A stretch of DNA of 64,000 nt, taken from contig JAHLKD010000013.1 of NCBI GenBank assembly GCA_025526935.1, positions 372,001-436,000 on the forward strand. Reading direction: 5' to 3'. The DNA comes from Cladochytrium replicatum (lineage: Eukaryota > Chytridiomycota > Chytridiomycetes > Cladochytriales > Cladochytriaceae). Both the position numbers and the translations under genes were made by a program. Shown here in pieces: positions 25,315 to 36,995 of this stretch; the stretch's first letter is position 1, and each line of letters starts with the position of its first letter. A model generated the notes under the pieces. The model saw only the letters and a list, made by a program, of their open reading frames with translations, did no database searches and was not told where the DNA came from.

Positions 25315-25934
25315 GTACGTTTCCGAGGACATTCAATGCCCTCTTCATTGCTAATTTGCCTCGTATGGTTCATTGTTTGATTCATCCTGTGTCGTGATTT
25401 TGGTTTCCGTGCCCGGCCAATTTACTCACTGTGATTACATCATGTTTTTGTGCACCACTCGTCACTCGTGCCTCGTACCAATCTGCTGGGTTGGTCTGGT
25501 CGTAATAAAGACAATCTACTGATTGGCATACTTGCATGTGTGTTTCGATTGAAATATGGAATATGTCTCCATGTGCCGATCTGCGCTAGACAATGGGTTG
25601 ATGCACGATGGACAGAATGTGTGCTGAGGAGACCTTCCATCACGTGCTGTGCCACAGCCCAGCCCTTTTCCGTGTGAATCCCCACCCGCAATGTGACCGG
25701 CGCATGGTGGTCCGTGCACAACCTAATCAGTGATATTGGCCCGACCCTTGGGCAGTCCCTTATTCTCACTTGGCCTGTCGGCACGGGCTATTTGTCCCCC
25801 TCTCGTGGAATCCTCTGCGATCCGTATAGAACTTCCGCTGTTAATCTAGGTTGCACCTTCATCATGTTCGCAAATTTGTTTACTCATTGATTTTCAATCT
25901 CAGAACTGACCAATATCAACAGTGTTGGAACAAG
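25315..25934. other. Intergenic, upstream of Zn2Cys6 gene
   Basis: No gene recognised. The open frame that continues upstream of 25935 to 25851 has poor protein character and is treated as 5' untranslated sequence. Confidence 0.4.
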
Positions 25935-27575
25935 ATGACTGTTCATCAGCGGACCACTACCGCAGACTGCTACGTTGATTGCGAATTCTCTGCCCTTCCA
26001 GGTACTAATGAGAAGGAACCCGAGCAGCATGATGCAATAGCAGCGATGTTGTCAGGGTCTCCGTGTGCTACTCAGCCGAGTGTTCTATCACCGTTGTTCT
26101 TTGCGCCGGCCAATACTGGAAATGATCTAAGCTTTTCAGCTCTTAAGTCTCACCACCCTATGCAAGCCCAATTATGTCATCCAGTTGTTTCACAGTCTGG
26201 TTTGCATTCACTTGGAGCATATGGAAGTTATGGGACGTCGGTTCTACGCCCTGTTCTGCCCACTCAATATGGATACACGCACGGAATCATGCACCCTCTG
26301 TCGTGCCCAACCACCAGCTACATTAGAACCGAGCCTCACCTCCTAAATAGCTCAACCCCGATGCTGCGCTCGCATAGTGACAGTGTGATCTTTTCTAGCG
26401 GCGGTTCCAAGTCCTCAAGTCGGGCATTGAGCTTTACGGAGCTGCCCCCTTTAGGTGATCTCAACATTGCGTCTCCGCTCCCGCTTAGCGACGATCCCAC
26501 TCTCACTGGAGGAAACTGGTTGTCTTTCGGCATGGAATGCTCGGACGATTTTTCAGGGAGCCCGAAGGAAATATCAGAAACAACCCCTGATAATTCGGAC
26601 ACACGCACGTCCACAGAGCCCAGTCCGCGCATTCCACCGTTGGACTTGGATCCGTTAGTGCCAGTTGCAGCGAACGGGTGCGCTTTCTACCCCATGCATC
26701 ATACGGAATACCTTTCAACAGTCAACGCTCCGATTATTTCGTCAGGTGGGGAGTACTATATTGCTCCCATCCATTTCCTCCCACCAACTTATTCACCATA
26801 CCCGTACGGCTGCGAAACTCAACTGATTGGGGCGTCTCCAGTGTTGTCGGGGTCTGTTGGTCGATCTCAGCGAATTCTTCTGACGGAGTCGATGTCTGTT
26901 CCAGCGCTTCTCGGAGAGGATCCGAACGCACCTTCTCGGAAATCATCTTCGCCAGTCATGGACGAGAAGGATGACGATACAGATCAGTCAAACTCGCAGG
27001 CATCAACTGTGTCGCACAAAAGAGGAAAGGTCTCACTTCGGAGAAAGCGGGGGGTGAAACCGCCATTCCCTATCGACACGTCCGTTTCTCTCCACCACTT
27101 ATCCTCTTCATCTGGAGTCACACCCGGTACCGGAGCCTCTCCTCGAACAGCTTGTAGTCAGTCGACACCGGGATCAGCCTACCCTCCACAGAGCGCGCGT
27201 GGCTCCGTTCGCGTCGCGTGCGTAAACTGCAAGAAGTCGTGCAAGAAATGCATGGACGAGCGCCCATGCCCTCGCTGTATCCGTCTCAAGATTGAAGAGA
27301 CTTGTGTTGATGCTCCGCGTAAAGACAGGAATATCAGAAAAACAGTCAGCAGTCGTGGTAAGGTGTACATTCAGAGCAACTGAAACTGGCTGACCTTTTT
27401 CTCGGGGATAGATATGCAAAATTCGACGGGAAGCGACTATGAGGGATCATCTGGATCAAGTGGAATTCCGGTGGGAAACAGCATCACTCATTCCCATATG
27501 CCAGCTTTGGAAAGACAACCAAAGTCCGCCATGTCGCCTCTGGGCAGTCTGATCAATCCGCCTCATCAGCATTGA
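25935..27575 (+). CDS. Zn2Cys6 (fungal binuclear cluster) transcription factor
   Basis: The start is the ATG at 25935 (MTVHQRTTT); an intron at 27358-27411 leads to a final exon ending LINPPHQH and TGA at 27573-27575, giving 528 residues. The DNA-binding cluster is near residues 427-460 and has the spacing Cx2Cx6Cx5Cx2Cx8C (CVNC-KKSCKK-C-MDERP-CPRC, then C eight residues on), followed by basic residues RKDRNIRK. The rest is Ser/Pro-rich and disordered. This cluster type resembles a group of early-diverging fungal factors in which ACxNCxxACKKCDxxRPCxRC is followed by RKxRKK. It is unusual that the cluster is close to the C-terminus; in most ascomycete members it is N-terminal. No fungal transcription factor middle homology domain is visible. 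Target genes are unknown. Confidence 0.85.
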
Positions 27576-29195
27576 ACGTGATTCGCACCATCAGTGATCA
27601 CTTTCCCTACTTCCTTCTCTTTTTGTGAGCTTTCTCCCGCCAGTTCAGCTTTACATGCGAAAATACGTGCATTGCGTGTTTGGTTCGTCTGGTTACTTTT
27701 TCTTTTGAGATTCTGCCTTTTTCGATTGCGTATATTTATTTCATTGGTTGAGCGCTTCTCATGCATTGTCAGATGATCGTGATTTATTTAATTCGCTGTG
27801 GTCGCTGGCTCCATAGAAATGACGGGTTTCAAACGTTCGCCATTTCTTCACTCTCTTTTTCGTCGTTGTCAGTTGCAATTTGGTGGTACCTAGAAGCGGC
27901 ATGTTTGAGACCGTCCATCCTATATTTTCATCACAACACACCACACTGAACTTTCAATCATCTTTGGACTCTTATTTATTTACGCCCCGTTTACTAAAAA
28001 GCTCGACTCCAGCTGACCCCTCTTGACATTACTGGAAATCACTCAGCCTTAGAATGCCCGATGAATACCAACCTGTGCCATACCATGTAACGCTGGTGAC
28101 CTTCCCATCCACTTGTATCCATCTGTCTCGCACCACAGCAGATTTATATCAATGCGAGCCAAATTGCTCCCTCTTCTTCATTTCTTCTTCTCTATACGGT
28201 ACCAGCATCCCTAATTTTTTTAGATCCAAACATATTTCTTTGCCTTTGGAAGTCGGAGAAACATTTGTGTTGCGATTTCGATGCCCTACATTTTAGGCCA
28301 CTTTTTTGATTTTCCACCCATAGCTGGTTTGTTAACAGATCAGGACGGTTCTAGATTGTCCCGGCACTTTTCAATATATTTATAGTTGTCATTAGAACAA
28401 GAATATTATATTTGCCTCTTCGTTGGGCATGATATTAGCTACTTCTTCACTTTACGTTTGTCTTCTATATGAATGATGGCAAGCAAATTGTGTTGGCTTT
28501 TTACATCTGCTTTTTCATCGTTCAGGCTTCGTTTTCAGCCATCCCAGCCATCAAGGATTCCAGCAACAAGTTGATGAAACAAAAGGTTAGCCTTTTCGCC
28601 TTTCCTTAGAGATCCCACACATTTTTATGTTCCCGTAACTTTCATTAAGTGTGATCTTGATTCAGACAACGTTGACGGTGACGTGTAAGCAGGAATTTGC
28701 CCCCTTCAAGTTTGCCTTGGGGGGTCCACTCCCGTGCCATCGTTACTGCATAGATTGACTCCTGGAACAATGTCCCTGACTGCTGTGGCGGTGTTCTTAA
28801 ATGAGTGGGGTGTCTGAAGGCATGCCCAATACTTTCTTGCTGGGCATAATGTGTGGGGTAGGATTTGTAAGTTTTATAAGCCGAAAATTGGCGCACTACC
28901 GAACCACCAGCAAACCCAATCATGTTACAAGATACCCTTCATCAGCAACTGTATCTTGGTGGTGGTGCCTGTCCAACACATATTAAGTGGACGCACTACG
29001 CTCTGCAGAATAGCCCAACACACCGTCTGTTCAATGTGCATCGACCAACCACGTTGCGTCCATTTGGCAACGTGCCACCAGACCCCATTAACGGTTGCCT
29101 GTGCCGCCGTTAAATGTGCACACAACACGTTGGACACGCCGAATAAGAATGCCCACCGCCTCCACCCGTCGCATCGCAAAAGGCACACCACATCG
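27576..29195. other. Long intergenic region
   Basis: About 1.6 kb with T-rich tracts and no recognisable gene. It holds the 3' flank of the Zn2Cys6 gene and the 5' region of the cyclin gene. An open frame continues upstream of 29196 to 28851, but its composition (Cys- and His-rich, no domain) does not look like protein. Confidence 0.45.
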
Positions 29196-30029
29196 ATGGG
29201 AGCAACGCGTTTGAGGAGACAAGTGGAAGCGAAGAGACAAGCGTGTGAAGATGGAATATCTTGCTGTGCTACGCAGCGAGCACACATTAGTAAACAAGTG
29301 TCGAGGACCCAGATTCAAGAAATACCCCTACAACTACAGATGTTGCCGCAAGTCGAACAAATCGCAGAATTCGGAAGTCTGGTCACCGTCTTCCTGCTTC
29401 ACACGCTTCTCACTTCCGGCAATGGAAACTCGGATGAACGCCCGTGGAGTCTTGACGTCGAAGGCGAATCGGAGCGAGTAATGCTGCATGCGTACACGCC
29501 ACGACACATTGCGCTCCGGTCATTCTTCAACCATATATTCAAGCATACCGGTTCTTCGACGCATCTGCTCTTAGCTGCCAAATACGTACAACGGCTCTGC
29601 ATCGCGGCATCAGGCGGCACCAAGCACTTCGGAAGCTGCCTGCCGACAGGGCTCAAGCTTACACCGAGAGCTATACTGCTCGCGTGCCTTCTCATTGCCG
29701 CGAAGCAGCTCGACGACGGGACGCCGAAGGGTGCAAGCAAGATTTGGGCTGGAGTCGGCGGAATGGGCGCAGAGGAGTTAGGAGCGGCGGAGAGGGAGTG
29801 TCTTGCGGCGTTGGGGTGGGAGCTCAACGTGAGCAAAGAGGAGTTTGAGGAGTGGATGGCGCAGGTGGATCGTGTTGGGGAGAAGTCGAAACAGAAAATC
29901 ATGGAGAAGAGCGCAGGGTCGCAGAGGTGGGGGAAAGAGCACGAAGCGAGTTGCGCGCGAGTGCCAGGGCCAGGACTCGGATCAAGCCAAATTTGGACAA
30001 GGCCGACTATGACAGAGCTAGAAGTATAG
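29196..30029 (+). CDS. Cyclin-box protein
   Basis: The chosen start is the ATG at 29196 (MGATRLRRQVEAKRQ), giving 277 residues; the frame is open further upstream but looks non-coding there. A cyclin N-terminal fold spans about residues 85-215, with RHIALRSFFNHIFKHTG, HLLLAAKYVQRLC, LTPRAILLACLLIAAKQLDD, and an ECLAALGWELNVSKEEFEEW helix typical of the end of the box. Cyclins activate cyclin-dependent kinases. The subgroup cannot be fixed: LLIAAKxLDD and the following helix recall PCL/G1-type fungal cyclins. The C-terminus is basic and short. The gene is convergent with the DUF4291 gene, 108 bp away. Confidence 0.7.
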   Translation: MGATRLRRQVEAKRQACEDGISCCATQRAHISKQVSRTQIQEIPLQLQMLPQVEQIAEFGSLVTVFLLHTLLTSGNGNSDERPWSLDVEGESERVMLHAYTPRHIALRSFFNHIFKHTGSSTHLLLAAKYVQRLCIAASGGTKHFGSCLPTGLKLTPRAILLACLLIAAKQLDDGTPKGASKIWAGVGGMGAEELGAAERECLAALGWELNVSKEEFEEWMAQVDRVGEKSKQKIMEKSAGSQRWGKEHEASCARVPGPGLGSSQIWTRPTMTELEV

Positions 30030-30137
30030 ACCATTTGGTTTTCCGAGATTGCGTTCAAGTTCGTATTTATTCCTTCTTACAACCCCAGACATTGACTTTG
30101 ATTAATGTGGTGAAATATAAATCAGTATTACAGTGCT

Positions 30138-30716
30138 TCAGATCTGTTCCATATGCAATGTTCGTCTCACGGTTTGCGATGCAGGGTATTCCATCTCAGC
30201 AGGAAGTAGCCCTTTTGCCCCATCAACGTCACCAACTTCAAACGCAAGCCTATGAACAGCTCTGAACTGGTCCGTCACGTCCTCGATCCGCTCACTCAGC
30301 ATTCCTTCCGCATATAACCTGCTTTTCTCTCCTCTTATCCCAATTTGTATTGACCTGTACTGGAGCTTTTCCAGCAATTCATTCCTCTCCGGATCCCACT
30401 GCACAACCACTTCGTGTGACGCCCCATCAATTTGTTCCTTCGCAAGCACCGCTTCCTCCAAAAGCGCATCGAACGCCTCACGCTTCAGGTCGATGGCGAG
30501 GATGCGCTCCTGATTACGGTCCTTGTAGGAGTATCCAGCTCTGTAAGCCATCCAGCAAAACGAAGGTTTGATCCAAGTCATTCTTGTCACGCTGAACGTG
30601 GATGGGAAGAACTGGTTCTGTGCGGCGAAACCTGCGATTGAGGCGTTGTAGGCCTGGTACACGCGAACGGTCGATTCATTGAAGACAGCACGTATTTGGT
30701 GTTGTGGAATGGACAT
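30138..30716 (-). CDS. DUF4291 family protein
   Basis: A single-exon gene of 192 residues. Diagnostic segments are IRAVFNESTVRVYQAYNASI, RMTWIKPSFCWMAYRAGYSY, QERILAIDLKREAFDALLEE, VVQWDPERNELLEKLQYRSI and QIGIRGEKSRLYAEGM, matching the DUF4291 pattern IRAVYxxxTxxVYQAY, MTWIKPSFxWMxYRSGW, QWDPERD, and YRSIQIGL. The family is widespread in bacteria and scattered in fungi, with no established biochemical role. The absence of introns next to intron-rich genes would fit acquisition from bacteria, but that is inference. The start codon at 30716 lies only 17 bp from the start of the divergent dehydrogenase gene. Confidence 0.85.
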   Translation of the reverse strand: MSIPQHQIRAVFNESTVRVYQAYNASIAGFAAQNQFFPSTFSVTRMTWIKPSFCWMAYRAGYSYKDRNQERILAIDLKREAFDALLEEAVLAKEQIDGASHEVVVQWDPERNELLEKLQYRSIQIGIRGEKSRLYAEGMLSERIEDVTDQFRAVHRLAFEVGDVDGAKGLLPAEMEYPASQTVRRTLHMEQI

Positions 30717-30733
30717 TGTGGCGCGACTATGCG

Positions 30734-31911
30734 ATGGCCTACGAAATGTTTAAAGGATTCTTGGCGACGTTTCGGCTGAAGGAGTACACTGCGCTGGAAG
30801 ACTCACTGGCTGGAAAGACAGTGCTGATCACAGGTGAGGGGGATATGAAAGTGGCTGACATCCTGGTGGTCTGAATGTGTCTGAGGTGGCAGCAACGGCA
30901 TTGGGAAGATCAACGTGAGACAGTTCGCAGAGCTCGGTGCAGAACATATCTATGTTCTGGGAAGGAATAGAGCCAAGACGGAAGAGGTCATTGAATCTGT
31001 CTCTCGAGAAACCGGCCACAAAAACATCCATTTCGTCGAGTGTGACACCGCCAGCCTTGCGTCGACGCGGAATGCCGTGCAATCTTTTTTAGATATCAGT
31101 GCACGTCATGGAAAAGAGGAACCCGAGCTGCATTTATTGGTGTGCAATGCGGGCACTGCAAGCGTGGTTGGCTTGACAGAAGATGGCTTTGAAAATATGT
31201 ACGAGCTCTTATGACTGTGGATGGATTGCCATAATGTTACTTTCTTTCCTAGATGGCAAACAAACTTTCTTTCGCACTTCTTGATGACGGAGCTGCTGTT
31301 GCCAACGCTAAAACGAACGGCGGAGAAGGAAGGACGAGAACATGGAAGCGTGCGAATACTCAACGTGAGCTCTGTCGCGCACACTATGGTGAAAGGAATC
31401 GACTATGAAAACGTGATGAAACCAGAAAGCAAGAAAAATTTTGTTCATGCGTACGGACGTTCGAAGTTAGCACAGGCATTGTGTGGTTAAGAACTTTGTG
31501 GTCAACATTCTCATCGCGTACCTTCAAAAGGTGATCGACTCAAAAATTCGCGCGAAAGAGTTGGGAGAATATGGAATCAAAGTGAGTAGTTGGTAGATTC
31601 CAAGTTGATAATTGTTCATTTTTATTCGAAAGGTGTATTCACTGCATCCCGGTGCTGTTGCTACGGGAATATGGGAAAAGGGAGGCCTCTCTGTCATCAT
31701 TCTCGCTTTGATCAGACTCTTTTTCCTAAGTGAAGAGCAGGGTTCACTTACCACGCTTTACTGCGCGACTTCTGATGATGAGAAGCTGATGTCCAAGAGT
31801 GGCGAATATTTTACAAATTGTGAGCTGGGGATAATCAACCCTGTCGCGAACGACAAGGAGACACAAAGAGTTTTGAAGAAGCACACCTCAGGCTGGCTGG
31901 AGCTTTCTTAA
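30734..31911 (+). pseudogene. Short-chain dehydrogenase/reductase, frame break in active-site region
   Basis: A classical Rossmann-fold SDR resembling retinol-dehydrogenase-like fungal enzymes. The start at 30734 (MAYEMFKGFLATFRLKEYTA) leads through an intron (30834-30885) to the NAD(P)-binding motif TGGSNGIGK. Then come VCNAGTAS (NAG motif), an intron (31199-31252), NFLSHFLMTELLLPTLKR, the catalytic Ser in LNVSSVAH, and the YxxxK active site in AYGRSKLA. Just after SKLA the frame breaks: about 31 nt (31474-31503) with an in-frame TAA lie between SKLA and NILIAYLQK, where the family normally has SKLANILFAY. The rest (intron 31582-31632, then VYSLHPGAVATGIWEKGG) is intact to the stop at 31909-31911. 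A 31-nt intron without clear GT...AG ends is unlikely, so the gene is probably broken unless the base calls are wrong. Confidence 0.75.
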
Positions 31912-32564
31912 TTTTTATCCTTTTGCGGTAGTGCTCTTGATCTTTTGAGTTTATCAAGTCACAAAAATAATGTTGCCCACCCTTGGCCCGATTTTTCGAC
32001 TCGAAAGAGTGTCACGTTTCGGAAGAATTCGTTAAATTTGAACCGAAAATTGCAACTTCCGCTTCCGGACATTGCGGTCCTTCGGATTCTAAAATCTGCG
32101 GGAACACAAACGCTGGGGTTATTAGTCACCAACCGACCGCCAAGCCTTGGGCGTTGGGCATTTGTTGGATTGCACGCACTGCTCTTTGTGTTATTGAAAA
32201 TTGAACTTGTGTGTGATTATCAACGCAGTTATCAATGCGAGCCCTGCTGCACCGCACGCCCGTTAAGATTTGAACCACCACGTACGAGACAAATGTGTGA
32301 GCCAATTGTTGGTTTGACTACGATAATCAAATCTTTCCCGTGCACGCCCGCACAGCCACCACAATCTCGCCCACGTCACGCACAGCCACCACGTGGGTAA
32401 TTTGTACTTTTTGGTTTCTTTTTCCCTGCTATCGCGCCATTCATTGGCCATTTCGCCCACAAATCGTAAATTCCGCGCTATCCTAATCTCCGTCTCACCC
32501 CGTCCAAATCCGGCTTTTGTTTTTTTCGCTGACTCAGACATCCCAAAACATCCCTATCCAGTTC
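31912..32564. other. Intergenic, upstream of GATA factor
   Basis: No gene is seen. A CACC-rich stretch lies near 32345-32397 (for example CACGTCACGCACAGCCACC). This should contain the promoter and 5' leader of the GATA factor gene. Confidence 0.4.
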
Positions 32565-34700
32565 ATGGCACCGTTCAGACTTCGTGCTTGCGAAAACAAC
32601 TCTAACGACTTCTGCGGTCCCCTCGAGGTTATCGAGTCCTCGGATGATCTCTCCACTTTCTGGAAGATCTGTACAAAGGTGTGTCACGTCAAAAATCGGT
32701 CCCCCTATAATTGTTAAACGCATCTCCCAGGTTAAAGACAACCTCGAGCATGGCTCGCGCTTGGAGAACACATCCTGGCGTATATGGCATCTCTCAAAGG
32801 TCCATTCCACAGACGATAAGATAATTTCGGCCGCTGTCAAGCGTGCCCGTGCAATGCTTTCGCTTGACGATGCCACTGCCCCTCTATCACCTATCCCGAG
32901 GTGAGTTGTGCATGAATATAAGCAACCCATTCTTAACCTTGCACGCACAGGGCCATCAAACTTCCATGCCCATCGAATGTCCCAGCTCAGTCCAACAAAG
33001 CTTCTGGGGCTTACACTGCTAATCTTGGAAAGCCATCTAAGCCGGCAAATCGAATTCCGCACAGTGTGAAACGCTCAAAACCTCCTCGTGCAAAGTATCT
33101 CACCACAACTAGCTCGGCGCGATCAGAAATTGTTGAGGCCGCAACTAGCCGTTCAGTTGATCAGATTGACTCTGTTGCTGCCTCGAGCACGACCGTCGTT
33201 GCTTCCAACGCCGTCAATAGCAACTACTCCCCAGCCGTTGCTACACCGTCAGCCGGGGATGTAAGGCTCCCCGGCTCTTCATCTTTGGCGAATGCCAAGA
33301 CCAGTGGATCCCCAGCACCCAGTGTGGGCGCATTACCTCCCAGTGCTGGATCCGCCTTCAACGCTACATCTACGTTCATGCCTTTCCCCTCTCCGAATAC
33401 CTACTCAAATATCTTTAGCTCATTGACCTTCAACCCCGCAACCATTCCAACTCTTCCTAATGCATCAACTTTTGCTGCCTCGGCCTCCAGTTCGGACCGT
33501 TTAAGCATTGGATCTTACTTTGACATGTTCACATATCCGGGGGATGTAACTGCTGAGCTTCCTTCTCCCTTAGCTCTTGATTCCTGCAACGTATCCATCA
33601 CTGAGGTTCCATCTTTGGTTGACCCCTTGACTTCAATTGGATACCCTGGACTGGGAGTGAATGGGTGGCAGCCGACATTTGCTCCAACCTTGCCACCAAC
33701 GTATCCCCTCACAGCGGATTTGACACGGTCTGCGAAGGTAACCATGTCTGCCGGTGCAGCGGAGACTACCATTGCGACGTCTCCAAGTTTCGACTCGATA
33801 GCGGATTCAAGCTCTCAGCTTGTTGTTCCTTTCTGGTTACCAGATTCAATGGTTATCTCTGATGGCCCATCAAACCCTCTCCCAGAACCCAGCTCAAATG
33901 ACCCGGTTTTGCCCAAGTTCACTCTATCGGATTTACCTAAGCCCAAGAAGGTGAACGACGTGTTAAACAAAGATCTCAAGAAACAGAAACCTTCCGCATC
34001 CACTCCAGCGCCAGCTGCTCCAGCGTGCTCGGGTGGACCCGGTCTCTGTTGTGCGAACTGCGGCGCGACTTCCACTCCTCTCTGGCGCCGATCTCCCTTT
34101 CCGCTGCCCACCTCCACCACATCCTCCCTCCTCTGCAACGCGTGCGGACTGTATTTTAAACTCCACAACAAACACCGACCCAAGTCCCTCCGCCCACACG
34201 TGTCCCGCAAGGACGCGAACGGCGAATGCGTGATCGAGTGCGCAAACTGCGCGACGCGGACGACGCCGCTCTGGCGACGAGATGGGGAAGGAAAGATGCT
34301 CTGCAATGCGTGTGGTCTGTATTTGAAGATGCACAAGGAAAAGCGGCCCATGAGCATGAAGACGGAGGTGATTCGGAAGCGGCAGCGGTTCGAGACTGGT
34401 GGACCGTCTGTGAGTGGGGAGCAGTGGAAAGAGGAGTGGGATGGTGAGAACGAGAGAGAGTCGAGGAGGGAGGAGAAAGTTTCAAGGAGGGATGAACTGC
34501 AGACGAGCAGCAGCAGTACCAGTGGTGCGGGATCGGTCACCAGCAGCATGGTTGCAGATTTCGACCAAACCATGGCAGGGATCACCGTGCCAGTGGCTAC
34601 CGAACAGGAAATGGAAGCGTACTATGAAGCTGCGTACAGCGCCGCTGCGGCCGCGATTGCCGCAGTTTGGAATGGACCTGGAACGCAGGAACAGGCGTGA
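32565..34700 (+). CDS. AreA/Gat1-type GATA transcription factor with two zinc fingers
   Basis: The start ATG is at 32565; introns at 32679-32730 and 32901-32950 give a 677-residue protein. The N-terminal FWKICTKVKDNLEHGSRLEN and TSWRIWHLS match the DUF1752 region of fungal nitrogen regulators (AreA, Gat1, Gln3). A long Ser/Pro/Thr-rich middle follows. Two GATA fingers are adjacent near residues 461 and 524: the first is CANC-x24-CNAC, the second CANC-x17-CNAC, each followed by GLYxKxHxxxRPxS and basic residues (KRQRF after the second). Such factors bind GATA sites and usually control nitrogen catabolism. Two fingers are unusual for AreA-like proteins, which have one; two-finger fungal GATA factors are typically siderophore regulators (SreA type), but those lack DUF1752. 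The true role is therefore open. The C-terminal Ala-rich tail ends GPGTQEQA. Confidence 0.85.
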
Positions 34701-35908
34701 AAGATTTGACCGTTTCGTGAATGTGTGCTTTGTGTGTAGTTACCTATGTCTCACTTATAGTTTATTGTTTCGTTTCATGTGTGCATTTGGAGTCTAGTAA
34801 TGTATTTGGATCGCAAGAATCCATTTGATTGTTCATTTCCAAAGCTCTCAGCGCTTCTTTATGCCGTTGAGGTAATTATCCTTATTTTGTCGTTCAAACT
34901 GTCTTATGCTTCCGAAGCACTTGTTCTAGTCCGCTTTTTGCTCTTCTGTCCCATTTGTTCACAGCTAACGAAGAGTTTCATATGCTTAATTCCCATCATT
35001 GTTTTTTGCTCGGCCATTACCGATACCTTTTGGGTGAATTCAACAGTTTGCTGCTGGTTATGCCAATTGTAGGTGTTCATTTTATGGAAACAAGCCGGTG
35101 TGGGCAGAGGAGAAGTCTTTCGAAAGTTATTGCCTTCCTTTCCCGTTTCATGTTCCCCTCAAGTTTCTCATACGTCCCACCCTCCCGTTGAGCGCTGATC
35201 AATCTCTTTAACCTCACGATGTCTGAAATATTATTAACGTCATTTGGCGAGTCATTGTGTACATATCCTTTCAAGTATTCTCTTTTGTTCGTCTCCTTTT
35301 TTAAGTGTTTGACTTGTCCGGTTTGAGCACTTCCCATTGTTTTTTTACTTGGGAGGGTCAGGTATCTTGTCTTCATTTGTCAGAAGTTGTTGTTAGGGCA
35401 TTGGAATCTTGCCCATGTCGTCCTTCAATGTAACGTGTGCGCATGTTTCGTTTTATGCTTTTGACCCATTTTCTTATTCAAACTTTGTTTCAATCATACA
35501 TTCAGTTTCTGTCAAGATGGTTCGATTCGATAAACAAAATATTAAGCGATGTGGCGGTTTACAACAGGAATCTTCATAGAGATCGCACAAAACCTCCAGT
35601 CATCAAGCAATTCAGCTTTTCTACCTGCTACCACTTTGGAAGGATGACGGTGCTAAGAGAATTGAAAGCCGTTGAAAGTATACACGACGGCCACATGACG
35701 GTGTTGGGATAATACTCGGGTCTTGAGAATCGGATGATCATATAACAAACATTAGGATCACAACGACTTTGATGCCAACAACGAGGTTGAGAAACATTGA
35801 ATAGCGTTTGATTCCAGGCTGTCCAAGGAATGGAGTACGCTATGTATCCTCTATCCGGATCATTGGAGCAATCTAAGAGATCGTGGGAATTGAAAACGAA
35901 TTAGCTCT
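34701..35908. other. Intergenic, T-rich
   Basis: 3' flank of the GATA gene followed by T-rich sequence with no recognisable gene. Short frames (34779-35072, 35437-35712) are low-complexity and not supported. The transposon nest begins at about 35909. Confidence 0.5.
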
Positions 35909-36595
35909 CGTTTTAAGGATCAATATTATCGATTTTCAAACGCTTGGGAGAAAGATGTAGGAAGGGATCATGTCACCCTAGTGCGGAAAGTCTGGGAGGA
36001 ATGGTATAAGTCACGGAAAATCAAGAACAGTGGTGCCGATGTTTTTGGAAACACGCCAGAACGTCGACACGATTCGAGCGGAGCTTCCGGTGATAGACAG
36101 AAAAAAAAGGACGCTGAACGCTTGAGAGCCATTAGATCCGTTTTCATCTGGCAAGAAGAGATTCCTGAGGAAAAAGATGAGCTGGATCGCTATCTTGGCG
36201 ATCAGGTACTCCGCGGTATTGATTCTGATGGGAAGCCAATCAATATTATGGACTGGTGGAAGACCGTTGGAAGTGTGAACTTTCCAGCCCTAAGCCAGAT
36301 GGCAATGGACTATTTAGGAATACCAGCAACAAGCGCTCCAGTCGAATGAAAGTTTTCAGCAGGGGTTGATTTGGTACCTGCAACTCGCAACCGCCTTGCT
36401 CCAAGAAAAATAAATGCGTTGAAGTGCCGTCATGACTGGTTGCATCAATTGAGTGCTGAAGAACAACTGTTCAAAAATGATTCCCTAGATTCAAAAAGTG
36501 ATGTTAGTGAGAATTTTGTAAAGGTGCATAATTTTGGCGAGGATTTTGATGTGGTATTAGAGTTGGAAGCAACTGATGATAACCCACTCTTTTAA
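35909..36595 (+). pseudogene. hAT transposase C-terminal fragment
   Basis: This matches residues from about 584 to the end of the transposase at 44385-46820, including MDWWKTVGSVNFPALSQMAM and YLGIPATSAPV of the hAT dimerisation domain. In-frame TGA at 36347-36349 replaces the CGA (Arg) of the full copy, directly after a GAA (Glu) codon where the full copy has CAA (Gln). The N-terminal two thirds are absent. The frame resumes to the stop at 36593-36595. Confidence 0.85.
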
Positions 36596-36639
36596 ATATA
36601 AATTGTTGTTTAGACTGTTCATCTGTTGAAGTACCGTCC

Positions 36640-36995
36640 AGGAGTTGAGAAAGTGACCGCCTGGACAGAATCCTATTGCGAGTAGTATTTGTAGAGAGGT
36701 TGGTTGTACTTGATCGAGATCACTGAAGTACAGTCAATGAGTTGAGAAAGTGTCCGGGGGGACAGAATCCTATTGCTACCCAGATAGACACAGTGACACT
36801 CAGTCTCCCAGATTCTGTCCACCGGACACTTTCTCAACTTATAAACAGTAATTCAGTAATTTCTATCAGGTACAGCTAACCTCTCTACAAATACTACTAG
36901 CAATTGGATTCTGTCCACCCGGACACTTTCTCAACTCATTGACGGTACTTCAGTGATCTCTATCAAGTACAACTAACCTCTCTATCAATGTTACT
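36640..36995. repeat. 97-bp repeat array of the truncated hAT copy
   Basis: About four units of the element's 97-bp repeat. The first two are in the GTTGAGAAAGTGTCC orientation. After the switch block near 36775-36815 (ACCCAGATAGACACAGTGAC) the others are in the GGACACTTTCTCAAC orientation. Confidence 0.85.

Noticed and set aside
28851-29195. Upstream extension of the cyclin frame
   Set aside because: The frame is open but the predicted peptide is Cys/His-rich and featureless; the ATG at 29196 starts a more protein-like sequence.
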